Positions 36,255-43,686 of a stretch of DNA of 64,000 nt are shown in pieces. A program made the translations under genes and the position numbers. The DNA is from Methylocaldum sp035627495 (GTDB lineage: Bacteria > Pseudomonadota > Gammaproteobacteria > Methylococcales > Methylococcaceae): contig NZ_DASPLO010000007.1 in NCBI RefSeq assembly GCF_035627495.1, positions 1-64,000 on the forward strand, read 5' to 3'. How positions within the stretch are numbered: the first letter of the stretch is position 1; every line of letters starts with the position of its first letter. The notes beneath the pieces are model-generated. The model was given only the letters and a program-made list of their open reading frames with translations, was not told the DNA's origin and did no database searches.

Positions 36255-37985
36255 GTGGAGCTTAGCGGCGCGGAAATCGTTGTCCAGTGTCTTAAAGACG
36301 AAGGGGTTGAATATATTTTCGGTTACCCTGGCGGAGCTGTATTGCATATTTACGATGCTCTGTTCAAACAGGACGACGTGAAGCATATCTTAGTGCGCCA
36401 CGAACAGGGCGCAACCCATGCCGCAGACGGTTATGCGCGCTCGACGGGTAAGCCCGGCGTAGTATTGGTGACCTCCGGCCCTGGCGCGACCAATGCGGTA
36501 ACCGGTATCGCGACAGCTTATATGGATTCGATTCCAATGGTGATTATTACCGGACAGGTTCCTCTGCCGGTAATCGGTAGCGATGCCTTCCAGGAATGCG
36601 ACACCATTGGCATTACCCGGCCCTGCGTAAAGCACAACTTCCTGGTGAAGGACGTGCACAAGCTGGCGGAAACGATCAAGAAGGCATTTTACGTAGCCAC
36701 CACCGGTAGGCCCGGCCCGGTGGTCGTGGATGTTCCGAAAGACATTACCGATCCCCATATCAAAATCCCTTACGAGTACCCGCGCTCGGTTTCGATCCGC
36801 TCCTACAACCCGCAAGTCAAGGGGCATCGGTGGCAGATCAAGAAAGCGGTCGATCTATTGCTCGCCGCTAAACGCCCCATGATTTATTCGGGGGGCGGCG
36901 TGATTTTGGGTAACGCGTCCGAGCAATTGACGGAAGTAACCCGGCTGCTCGGATTTCCCATCACTAGCACGTTGATGGGGCTAGGCGCCTATCCGGCTAC
37001 GGATAGGCAGTTCCTGGGCATGCTGGGCATGCACGGTACTTATGAGGCGAATATGGCCATGCATGAGTGCGATGTGCTGTTCGCCATCGGAGCGCGGTTC
37101 GACGACCGGGTAACCGGTAAGCTTAGCCAGTTTTGCCCGCATGCGAAGATCATTCACATCGATATAGATCCCGCCTCTATTTCCAAAACGGTGCGTGTCG
37201 ACGTTCCCATCGTTGGTGAAGTCGGTCCGGTTCTTAACGACATGATTGAGATGCTGCGGGGCAGCGAGAAGCGAGCCGATGAGGAGGCCCTCACCGTATG
37301 GTGGGATCAAATCGCGCGCTGGCAATCGTTAGACTGTTTGCGTTACGACAGCAGTAGTTCCGTTATCAAACCGCAATACGTTATCGAGCAGTTGTACGAA
37401 GTCACCAACGGTGATGCGTTTGTCACTTCCGACGTCGGACAGCACCAGATGTGGGCGGCCCAGTTCTACAAATTCGACAAGCCGCGCCGTTGGATCAACT
37501 CGGGTGGGCTCGGCACCATGGGGTTCGGTTTGCCGGCGGCTATCGGTGTTAAGCTGGCGCATCCCGATGCGGAAGTGGCTTGCGTGACCGGAGAGGCGAG
37601 CATTCAGATGTGCATCCAGGAGTTGTCGACCACCCTGCAATATCGCACCCCCATCAAGATCGTGAACCTCAATAACGGCTACATGGGCATGGTTCGCCAG
37701 TGGCAGGAATTTACGTACGAAAGCCGTTATTCCCATTCCTATATGGAGACGATTCCCGATTTTGTTAAGCTCGCCGAAGCTTATGGTCATGTCGGTATGC
37801 GCATCGAAAAACCGGCTGATGTGCGTCCGGCCTTAGAGGAGGCGTTCAGGCTTAAAGACCGGACCGTATTCTTGAATTTCCTGACCGACCCGACCGAGAA
37901 CGTCTATCCCATGATCGAGGCCGGCAAGGCCCACCATGAAATGCGCCTTGCTCCCGGCATTACCGACGAAAGGGAGCTTGCCTGA
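36255..37985 (+). CDS. ilvI: Acetolactate synthase large subunit
   Basis: The ThDP enzyme makes acetolactate or acetohydroxybutyrate, the first common step of Val/Leu/Ile synthesis. The product is 576 residues from GTG 36255. AGGGGTGG ends 8 nt upstream, which is good spacing; an in-frame GTG at 36243 would be too close. It shows FGYPGGAVLHIYDALF with the catalytic-type Glu in VRHEQGATHAADGYAR, and FDDRVTGKLSQF. The ThDP motif reads VTGEASIQM where GDG or GEG is usual. The small subunit gene follows with a 1-nt overlap (TGATG). The symbol follows E. coli IlvI; ilvB would be equivalent. Confidence 0.95.
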   Translation: MELSGAEIVVQCLKDEGVEYIFGYPGGAVLHIYDALFKQDDVKHILVRHEQGATHAADGYARSTGKPGVVLVTSGPGATNAVTGIATAYMDSIPMVIITGQVPLPVIGSDAFQECDTIGITRPCVKHNFLVKDVHKLAETIKKAFYVATTGRPGPVVVDVPKDITDPHIKIPYEYPRSVSIRSYNPQVKGHRWQIKKAVDLLLAAKRPMIYSGGGVILGNASEQLTEVTRLLGFPITSTLMGLGAYPATDRQFLGMLGMHGTYEANMAMHECDVLFAIGARFDDRVTGKLSQFCPHAKIIHIDIDPASISKTVRVDVPIVGEVGPVLNDMIEMLRGSEKRADEEALTVWWDQIARWQSLDCLRYDSSSSVIKPQYVIEQLYEVTNGDAFVTSDVGQHQMWAAQFYKFDKPRRWINSGGLGTMGFGLPAAIGVKLAHPDAEVACVTGEASIQMCIQELSTTLQYRTPIKIVNLNNGYMGMVRQWQEFTYESRYSHSYMETIPDFVKLAEAYGHVGMRIEKPADVRPALEEAFRLKDRTVFLNFLTDPTENVYPMIEAGKAHHEMRLAPGITDERELA

Positions 37986-38476
37986 TGCGCCATATCATTT
38001 CCATCCTGATCGAGAACGAATCGGGTGCGTTGTCGCGGGTGGCAGGGCTTTTCTCCGCGCGCGGTTATAACATCGAGTCGTTGACCGTCGCGCCCACGGA
38101 GGATGCGTCGTTGTCGCGAATGACGCTGGTTACCACCGGCAGCGACGAAATCATCGAGCAGATCACCAAGCAGCTCAACAAGCTGATCGATGTGGTCAAG
38201 CTTATCGATATTTCCGAATCCTCCCACATTGAACGCGAATTGATGATGGTAAAAGTACGCGCCGTCGACAGCGCCCGCGAAGAGATTATTCGCCTGACGG
38301 ACATCTTTCGCGGAAAAATCATCGATGTTACGCCAGCGAGCTATGTCATCGAAGTAACCGGCGAAAAATCCAAGCTGGACGCCTTTCTACAGACTCTCGA
38401 TCAAGAATCGATCGTCGAAGTCGTGCGTTCCGGCACCACCGGGATTTTGCGCGGTGATCGAGGACTTCACGTCTAA
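37985..38476 (+). CDS. ilvH: Acetolactate synthase small (regulatory) subunit
   Basis: The 163-residue subunit starts with an ACT domain (MRHIISILIENESGALSRVA, GLFSARGYNIESLTVAPTED) that binds valine for feedback inhibition. A C-terminal domain (about 85-163; DIFRGKIIDVTPASYVIEVT) follows. Length equals E. coli IlvH (163). It overlaps ilvI by one base and is followed by ilvC after 54 nt. Confidence 0.96.
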   Translation: MRHIISILIENESGALSRVAGLFSARGYNIESLTVAPTEDASLSRMTLVTTGSDEIIEQITKQLNKLIDVVKLIDISESSHIERELMMVKVRAVDSAREEIIRLTDIFRGKIIDVTPASYVIEVTGEKSKLDAFLQTLDQESIVEVVRSGTTGILRGDRGLHV

Positions 38477-38530
38477 CCACTGTTGATTGACGAATTACTG
38501 AGCCAAAACGATAAATCACGAGGACCATTC

Positions 38531-39547
38531 ATGCAGGTTTATTACGATAAAGATGCCGACCTTTCCATTATTCGAAATAAAAAGGTCGCCATTGTCGGCT
38601 ACGGTTCGCAAGGCCATGCCCATGCCAACAACCTGAAAGATTCAGGCGTTTCGGTAATTGTCGCATTACGTCCGGGTTCGGCTTCCGCGATGAAGGCCGA
38701 GAACGCCGGTCTCACTGTTATGTCGATAGAAGAGGCCGTGAAGCAAGCCGACGTCATTATGGTGCTGGCCCCGGACGAGCACCAGGCGAAACTCTATTCC
38801 GAGCAAATCGAGCCGAATATCAAGAAAGGCGCGGCTTTGGCGTTCGCCCACGGGTTTAATATTCACTTCGAGCAGATTCAGCCGCGCGCGGATCTGGACG
38901 TCATCATGATCGCTCCGAAAGGCCCTGGCCATCTGGTGCGTTCCACATACACTCAGGGCGGCGGCGTGCCATCCTTGATCGCGGTGTATCAGAACGCTTC
39001 CGGGCAGGCTAAAGAAATCGCGTTGTCCTACGCTTCGGCTAACGGCGGTGGACGTGCAGGAGTTATCGAAACCTCGTTCCGCGAAGAGACCGAAACGGAT
39101 CTGTTCGGCGAGCAGGCCGTATTGTGCGGTGGCGCAACGGCTCTCGTGCAGGCCGGGTTCGAAACCTTAGTGGAAGCCGGCTACGCGCCGGAGATGGCTT
39201 ACTTCGAATGCTTGCATGAGCTGAAGCTGATCGTCGATTTGATGTACGAAGGCGGCATCGCCAACATGCGCTATTCCATTTCCAATACCGCCGAATACGG
39301 CGATCTGACCCGTGGCCCGCGCGTCGTCACGGAGGAGACGAAAAAGGAGATGAAGAAGATTCTCGGCGAAATTCAGCGCGGTGAGTTTGCCCGCGAGTTT
39401 ATTCTGGAGAATCAGGCCGGTTGTGCCACGCTGAAGGCCAAGCGGCGCCTCGGGCGCGAGCACCAGATCGAACAGGTCGGCGCGAAGCTGCGTGACATGA
39501 TGCCTTGGATCAAAGCCAACAAAATCGTCGATAAGAGCAAGAACTAA
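38531..39547 (+). CDS. ilvC: Ketol-acid reductoisomerase (class I)
   Basis: IlvC isomerises and reduces acetolactate to dihydroxyisovalerate with NADPH. The product from ATG 38531 is 338 residues, exactly the class I length. It has VAIVGYGSQGHAHANNLKDS (Rossmann motif), IAPKGPGHLVR and the metal-binding DLFGEQAVLCGG and CLHELKLIVDLMYEGG. An in-frame TTG-type start at 38483 is not needed; AGGA precedes 38531. Confidence 0.97.
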   Translation: MQVYYDKDADLSIIRNKKVAIVGYGSQGHAHANNLKDSGVSVIVALRPGSASAMKAENAGLTVMSIEEAVKQADVIMVLAPDEHQAKLYSEQIEPNIKKGAALAFAHGFNIHFEQIQPRADLDVIMIAPKGPGHLVRSTYTQGGGVPSLIAVYQNASGQAKEIALSYASANGGGRAGVIETSFREETETDLFGEQAVLCGGATALVQAGFETLVEAGYAPEMAYFECLHELKLIVDLMYEGGIANMRYSISNTAEYGDLTRGPRVVTEETKKEMKKILGEIQRGEFAREFILENQAGCATLKAKRRLGREHQIEQVGAKLRDMMPWIKANKIVDKSKN

Positions 39548-39661
39548 GTCTTGCTTCCGGTCGGGCCGAGCCGATTGGCTCGAGCTCGGCCTGCCAAATT
39601 GGCGACGGGTTATGCTAAGCTAGCCCGCATTACCGGTTGACCCATCTTAAACAGCGGGACT

Positions 39662-40405
39662 ATGGAAGAACAAATCCCCCCTGCGAGGCGGCGGCGCGGC
39701 ATTTATCTCCTGCCGAACTTATTCACTACGGCAGCGCTTTTCGCCGGTTTCTACGCCATTACCGCCGCTTTTAACGGGCGCTTTGAACTGGCCGCCGTGG
39801 CCATCTTCATCGCCATGATTCTGGACGGTCTCGACGGGCGCGTGGCTCGCCTGACCAACACGCAAAGCGCTTTCGGGGCCGAATACGACAGCATGGCGGA
39901 CATGATTTCATTCGGTGCCGCTCCCGCCTTGGTCGCGTACATCTGGTCGCTGACTACATTGGGCAAAATCGGGTGGGTCGCCGCGTTCGTACACGCCGCC
40001 GGCGCGGCTCTCCGCTTGGCCCGCTTCAACACCCAGATTGCAACCGCTGATAAACGGTATTTTCAGGGCTTGCCAAGTCCTTCTGCCGCCGCGATTTTGG
40101 CCGGCTTTATCTGGTTTAGCGAAACGTATGGTTTGACTGGCGAATCCATGCGCTACGTTTCGCTCGGATTAGCGTTGATGACCGGTCTCTTGATGGTTAG
40201 TAACTTTCGTTACTACAGCTTCAAGGATGTGGATCTCCGGGGACGGGTGCCGTTCATGTGGGCTATCCTCACGATGCTGGTGTTCGCCTTCATCTTTACC
40301 AATCCGCCCTTGATGCTGTTTCTGATATTTACGGCTTACGCCGTTTCAGGTCCGGTGCTGACCTTGGTTGGTCGGCGTAAAATGCGGAGTGAGCGCCGAA
40401 TCTGA
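39662..40405 (+). CDS. pssA: CDP-diacylglycerol-serine O-phosphatidyltransferase
   Basis: PssA makes phosphatidylserine, the precursor of phosphatidylethanolamine. The 247-residue membrane protein has about seven hydrophobic segments and the CDP-alcohol phosphotransferase motif DGRVAR-x8-GAEYDSMAD (about 58-80). It is the integral-membrane (Bacillus-like, type II) form, not the peripheral E. coli enzyme. It lies 114 nt after ilvC and before a terminator hairpin at 40413. Confidence 0.93.
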   Translation: MEEQIPPARRRRGIYLLPNLFTTAALFAGFYAITAAFNGRFELAAVAIFIAMILDGLDGRVARLTNTQSAFGAEYDSMADMISFGAAPALVAYIWSLTTLGKIGWVAAFVHAAGAALRLARFNTQIATADKRYFQGLPSPSAAAILAGFIWFSETYGLTGESMRYVSLGLALMTGLLMVSNFRYYSFKDVDLRGRVPFMWAILTMLVFAFIFTNPPLMLFLIFTAYAVSGPVLTLVGRRKMRSERRI

Positions 40406-40412
40406 GGGAGTG

Positions 40413-40443
40413 TGGGGCTGTTTGCTGCCAGCCCCATGCTTTT
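40413..40443 (+). terminator. Rho-independent terminator after pssA
   Basis: TGGGGCTG (40413-40420) pairs perfectly with CAGCCCCA (40429-40436) around an 8-nt loop. A short T-run (40440-40443) follows. It ends the ilv-pssA run before the separate leuA leader. Confidence 0.7.
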
Positions 40444-40486
40444 CCGATGGATAAGACGAAACTGTCCCCGTTTACAGCTATGGCGC

Positions 40487-40515
40487 TTGTACGATGCCCG
40501 GATGAGTAATATAGT
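40487..40515 (+). promoter_or_regulatory. Sigma70 promoter for the leuA leader transcript
   Basis: TTGTAC (40487-40492), an exact 17-nt spacer and TATAGT (40510-40515) give a good promoter. The expected start is near 40522, 18 nt before the leader peptide ATG and about 225 nt before leuA. Confidence 0.65.
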
Positions 40516-40539
40516 TGCTCAAAAGGCAGTTTTAAATCC

Positions 40540-40653
40540 ATGCATCGAATCATCATTCCACAATGCTGTAAGTTCGGCCGCGTCGCCGGCCGCGTCAGTG
40601 TTGTCTGCCGCTCTGAATTCCTCAGCCTTCTGAGTCTTCGTCTCCTGCCCTGA
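40540..40653 (+). CDS. Leucine-rich leader peptide upstream of leuA (attenuation control)
   Basis: This short frame encodes 37 residues starting MHRIIIPQCCKFGRV and ending EFLSLLSLRLLP. Six of the last eleven sense codons are Leu (CTC, CTT, CTG, CTT, CTC, CTG). The cluster lies just before the stop at 40651-40653, as in leader peptides of leu operons. A good sigma70 promoter starts transcription 18 nt upstream, and a stable hairpin (40640-40665) covers the last Leu codons and the stop. Ribosome stalling at Leu codons when leucyl-tRNA is scarce would change folding of the 95-nt stretch before leuA. No U-run terminator is visible, so the output step may be translational or Rho-dependent. Confidence 0.75.
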   Translation: MHRIIIPQCCKFGRVAGRVSVVCRSEFLSLLSLRLLP

Positions 40654-40725
40654 GGGGCAGTAGACTTGACGCATTCCAAAATCCTAGGCACGAATATACA
40701 GGTAGGCCCTCCTGAAGGGAGGCTA
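40640..40725 (+). promoter_or_regulatory. Two hairpins in the leuA leader RNA
   Basis: Hairpin 1: GTCT-C-CTGCCC (40640-40650) pairs with GGGCAG-T-AGAC (40655-40665), ten pairs with one mismatch, loop TGAG, enclosing the leader stop codon. Hairpin 2: 40703-40725, a TAG/CC/TCC stem with two bulges closing a TGAAG loop. The leuA Shine-Dalgarno (GAGG, 40737-40740) follows 11 nt later. CCTC in hairpin 2 could alternatively pair with that GAGG, which would hide it. This is inferred from base pairing by eye. Confidence 0.5.
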
Positions 40726-40747
40726 CGAGAGATAACGAGGTTTTATC

Positions 40748-42295
40748 ATGAGCGACAAACTCATCATTTTCGATACGACGTTGCGGGACGGCGAGCAAAG
40801 TCCCGGTGCTTCCATGACACGGGACGAGAAAGTCCGTATCGCCAAGGCTCTTGAGCGTCTGCGGGTGGATGTGATCGAGGCCGGTTTTCCGTCGGCGAGC
40901 CCGGGGGATTTCGATGCGGTGCAAGCCGTGGCGCGGGCGGTGAAAGAAAGTGCTGTGTGCGCTTTGGCGCGGGCTTTGGATAAAGACATCGATCGGGCCG
41001 GCGAGGCGCTTAAGGAAGCCAATCGGGCCCGTATCCATGCTTTTATCGCGACTTCGCCGATTCACATGCAGAGAAAGCTGCGCATGGAGCCGGATCAGGT
41101 GATCGAGTATGCGGTGAAGGCCGTGAAAAGGGCGCGGCAGTACACCGATGACGTCGAGTTTTCGCCGGAAGACGCCGGGCGCTCCGAGGAAGATTTTTTG
41201 TGCCGGATACTCGAGGCGGTGATCGATGTGGGCGCGACAACCTTGAATATCCCCGATACCGTCGGTTACAGCGTGCCTGAGCAATTCGGCCGTACGATCC
41301 GCCGCTTGCGAGAACGCATCCCCAATTCCGATAAAGCCGTCTTTTCCGTGCATTGCCACAACGATCTAGGCTTGGCGGTGGCCAATTCGCTGTCTGCCGT
41401 CATGAACGGCGCGCGGCAGATCGAATGCACTATTAATGGCTTGGGTGAACGAGCGGGCAATGCCGCGCTGGAGGAGATCGTCATGGCGGTCAAGACCCGC
41501 AAAGACGTGTTTCCGTGCCGGGTCGACATCGACACCCGTGAGATTGTGGCTTGTTCCAAGCTCGTCTCGAACATCACCGGTTTTCCGGTACAGCCCAATA
41601 AGGCTATCGTCGGGGCCAATGCTTTTGCGCACGAGTCCGGCATTCATCAGGATGGCGTCTTGAAAAGCCGCGAGACTTACGAAATCATGAGCGCGGAGGA
41701 CGTGGGGTGGACCACCAACCGAATGGTGCTGGGCAAGCATTCCGGCCGCAACGCGTTTCGGACGCGTATGCAGGAATTGGGCATCGAGTTCGGATCCGAG
41801 AAAGAATTGAACGATGCGTTCCAGCACTTCAAGGATCTGGCGGACAAGAAGCATGAAATTTTCGATGAGGACCTTCAGGCCTTGATTACCGAAGCGGGCG
41901 TCGAAGCGGAGGACGAGCGCGTTAAACTGGTTGCGCTCAAGGTGTGCTCGGAAACGGGCGAGACTCCCTCTGCACGAGTGACCCTCAAAGTCGAAAACGA
42001 GGAAATGACCGGCACGGCCAAAGGCGGCGGCGTGGTCGACGCAAGCCTTAAGGCCATCGAGTCCCTCGTCCATACCGAATCCACTTTGTCGCTGTACTCG
42101 GTCAACAGCATCACCACCGGCACCGACGCTCAGGGCGAAGTGACAGTCCGTCTCGAAAAAGGCGGGCGCATCGTCAACGGCCAAGGGGCGGATACTGACA
42201 TTGTGATCGCTTCGGCCAAGGCTTACATCAATGCGGTCAATAAGCTGCTGGCGCCTCGTCAACGCATGCACCCTCAAGTGGCGGGGGACGTTTGA
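40748..42295 (+). CDS. leuA: 2-isopropylmalate synthase
   Basis: LeuA condenses 2-ketoisovalerate with acetyl-CoA, the first step of leucine synthesis. The 515-residue protein has FDTTLRDGEQSPGASM (metal-binding Asp), the HCHNDLGLAVANSL metal motif, GLGERAGNAALEE and the C-terminal LeuA allosteric domain (about 390-505) for leucine feedback. E. coli LeuA is 523. It follows a Leu-rich leader peptide and is a single-gene unit; leuBCD are not nearby. Confidence 0.97.
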   Translation: MSDKLIIFDTTLRDGEQSPGASMTRDEKVRIAKALERLRVDVIEAGFPSASPGDFDAVQAVARAVKESAVCALARALDKDIDRAGEALKEANRARIHAFIATSPIHMQRKLRMEPDQVIEYAVKAVKRARQYTDDVEFSPEDAGRSEEDFLCRILEAVIDVGATTLNIPDTVGYSVPEQFGRTIRRLRERIPNSDKAVFSVHCHNDLGLAVANSLSAVMNGARQIECTINGLGERAGNAALEEIVMAVKTRKDVFPCRVDIDTREIVACSKLVSNITGFPVQPNKAIVGANAFAHESGIHQDGVLKSRETYEIMSAEDVGWTTNRMVLGKHSGRNAFRTRMQELGIEFGSEKELNDAFQHFKDLADKKHEIFDEDLQALITEAGVEAEDERVKLVALKVCSETGETPSARVTLKVENEEMTGTAKGGGVVDASLKAIESLVHTESTLSLYSVNSITTGTDAQGEVTVRLEKGGRIVNGQGADTDIVIASAKAYINAVNKLLAPRQRMHPQVAGDV

Positions 42296-42348
42296 GGATG
42301 CGCGAGTTTTGCAAGGGGGCGGTGTAAAAGCCGCCCCCGCGTTTCACC

Positions 42349-43089
42349 ATGCCTCTCGACGAACGACAACGGGAATATCTCCGTTTAATGGGGATCCAAG
42401 TGTGGGTACCCCGGTTGCATATCCCATTCGGGGCTGTCGAGAACCCTAATCACTTTACCCCCATGCCGGATGACTTGCATGAGAGCGTAGATACGGTGGA
42501 CGTACCGGTTCCCGGCACTGCTTCGACTTGTCCGCTTAACTGGGAGGATTTGGAAGCCCGAGTAGCGGGTTGTACCGCCTGCCCGTTACATCAGGGCCGC
42601 ACGCAGACCGTTTTCGGCGTCGGCACTCGGGAGGCCGAATGGATGGTGATCGGCGAAGCGCCGGGAGAACAGGAGGATTTGCAAGGCGAGCCGTTCGTGG
42701 GGCGGGCCGGGCAATTACTCAATGAAATGATTCGGGCCGTTGGTCTAAAAAGGGAAGCCGTTTACATCGCCAACGTGATCAAATGCCGTCCGCCTAAGAA
42801 CCGCGATCCGGCCCCGGAAGAAGCCGCGGCCTGCGAGGGTTATTTGAAAGGACAGTTGGCGTTGGTGAAACCCAAGATTATTCTGGCCGTGGGGCGTATT
42901 GCCGCACAAAATTTATTAAAAACCGCCACACCCATCGGTAAACTACGCGGTCAGGTGCATTATTACGAGCACATTCCGCTGGTGGTGACTTACCATCCCG
43001 CTTACCTGCTGCGTTCGCAATTGGAAAAGCGACGGGCTTGGGAAGATCTCAAATTGGCCATGCGGACCTTTCGACAACAAAATAGCTAG
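42349..43089 (+). CDS. Uracil-DNA glycosylase family 4 (iron-sulfur)
   Basis: Family 4 UDGs remove uracil from DNA and hold a [4Fe-4S] cluster. The 246-residue protein has an N-terminal extension of about 65 residues of unknown role. It then has CTACPLHQGR, the catalytic-region GEAPGEQEDLQGEPFVGRAG, NVIKCRPPKNRDP, EAAACEGYL (remaining Cys ligands) and HPAYLLR. The extension is longer than in archaeal and Thermus enzymes but usual in proteobacteria. It is followed by rimI at 16 nt. Confidence 0.92.
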   Translation: MPLDERQREYLRLMGIQVWVPRLHIPFGAVENPNHFTPMPDDLHESVDTVDVPVPGTASTCPLNWEDLEARVAGCTACPLHQGRTQTVFGVGTREAEWMVIGEAPGEQEDLQGEPFVGRAGQLLNEMIRAVGLKREAVYIANVIKCRPPKNRDPAPEEAAACEGYLKGQLALVKPKIILAVGRIAAQNLLKTATPIGKLRGQVHYYEHIPLVVTYHPAYLLRSQLEKRRAWEDLKLAMRTFRQQNS

Positions 43090-43105
43090 AGAATTTACGG
43101 CCGCT

Positions 43106-43642
43106 ATGTCCGATTTGTTCGAACGTATCAAGAAGTTCATCAGTTATGACGCCGAAACCGAATTTTATTACCGACACTTCCCCAGCCTCGCGGAGAATGC
43201 CGAACTGATAATTCGTCCCATGCGGCGGTCGGACTTGAGCGTCGTGGCCGCCATCGAGCAACGCGCCTATGAATTTCCCTGGGAGCCGGCCACCTTCCGG
43301 GACTGCTACAGCGTGGGCTATTGCTGCTGGGTAGGCGAAAAGGCCGGTCAGGTCGTTAGCTATGGAATTGCGACGGTCGGGGCGGGGGAGTCGCATGTGC
43401 TCAATCTCTGCGTGTCGCCGCAAAATCAGGGGCAGGGCTACGGGCGATCGATGCTGGAAAAACTCATGGCAGTCGCCAAAGAACACTACGCCGAAACGAT
43501 TTTCCTCGAAGTACGTCCTTCCAACAAACCCGCCATCAAACTTTACCATCAGTTGGGATTCAACGAGATCGGCACCCGCAAAGGCTATTATCCGGCCCGA
43601 AACGGCCGAGAAGATGCCCTGATTATGGCTCGGATGCTGTAA
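43106..43642 (+). CDS. rimI: Ribosomal protein S18 alanine N-acetyltransferase RimI
   Basis: RimI acetylates the N-terminal alanine of ribosomal protein S18. The 178-residue GNAT protein shows IRPMRRSDLSVVAAIEQRAY, EFPWEPATFRDC, NLCVSPQNQGQGYGRSMLEK (acetyl-CoA loop Q/RxxGxG/A) and FLEVRPSNKPAIKLYHQLGF. An N-terminal stretch of about 28 residues precedes the GNAT core (E. coli RimI is 148). It lies downstream of a UDG gene, a common gammaproteobacterial order. Confidence 0.9.
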   Translation: MSDLFERIKKFISYDAETEFYYRHFPSLAENAELIIRPMRRSDLSVVAAIEQRAYEFPWEPATFRDCYSVGYCCWVGEKAGQVVSYGIATVGAGESHVLNLCVSPQNQGQGYGRSMLEKLMAVAKEHYAETIFLEVRPSNKPAIKLYHQLGFNEIGTRKGYYPARNGREDALIMARML

Positions 43643-43686
43643 CCGTCCGCCCGAGAAGTTTCATTCCCTCGGCTTAGAACGGATGG

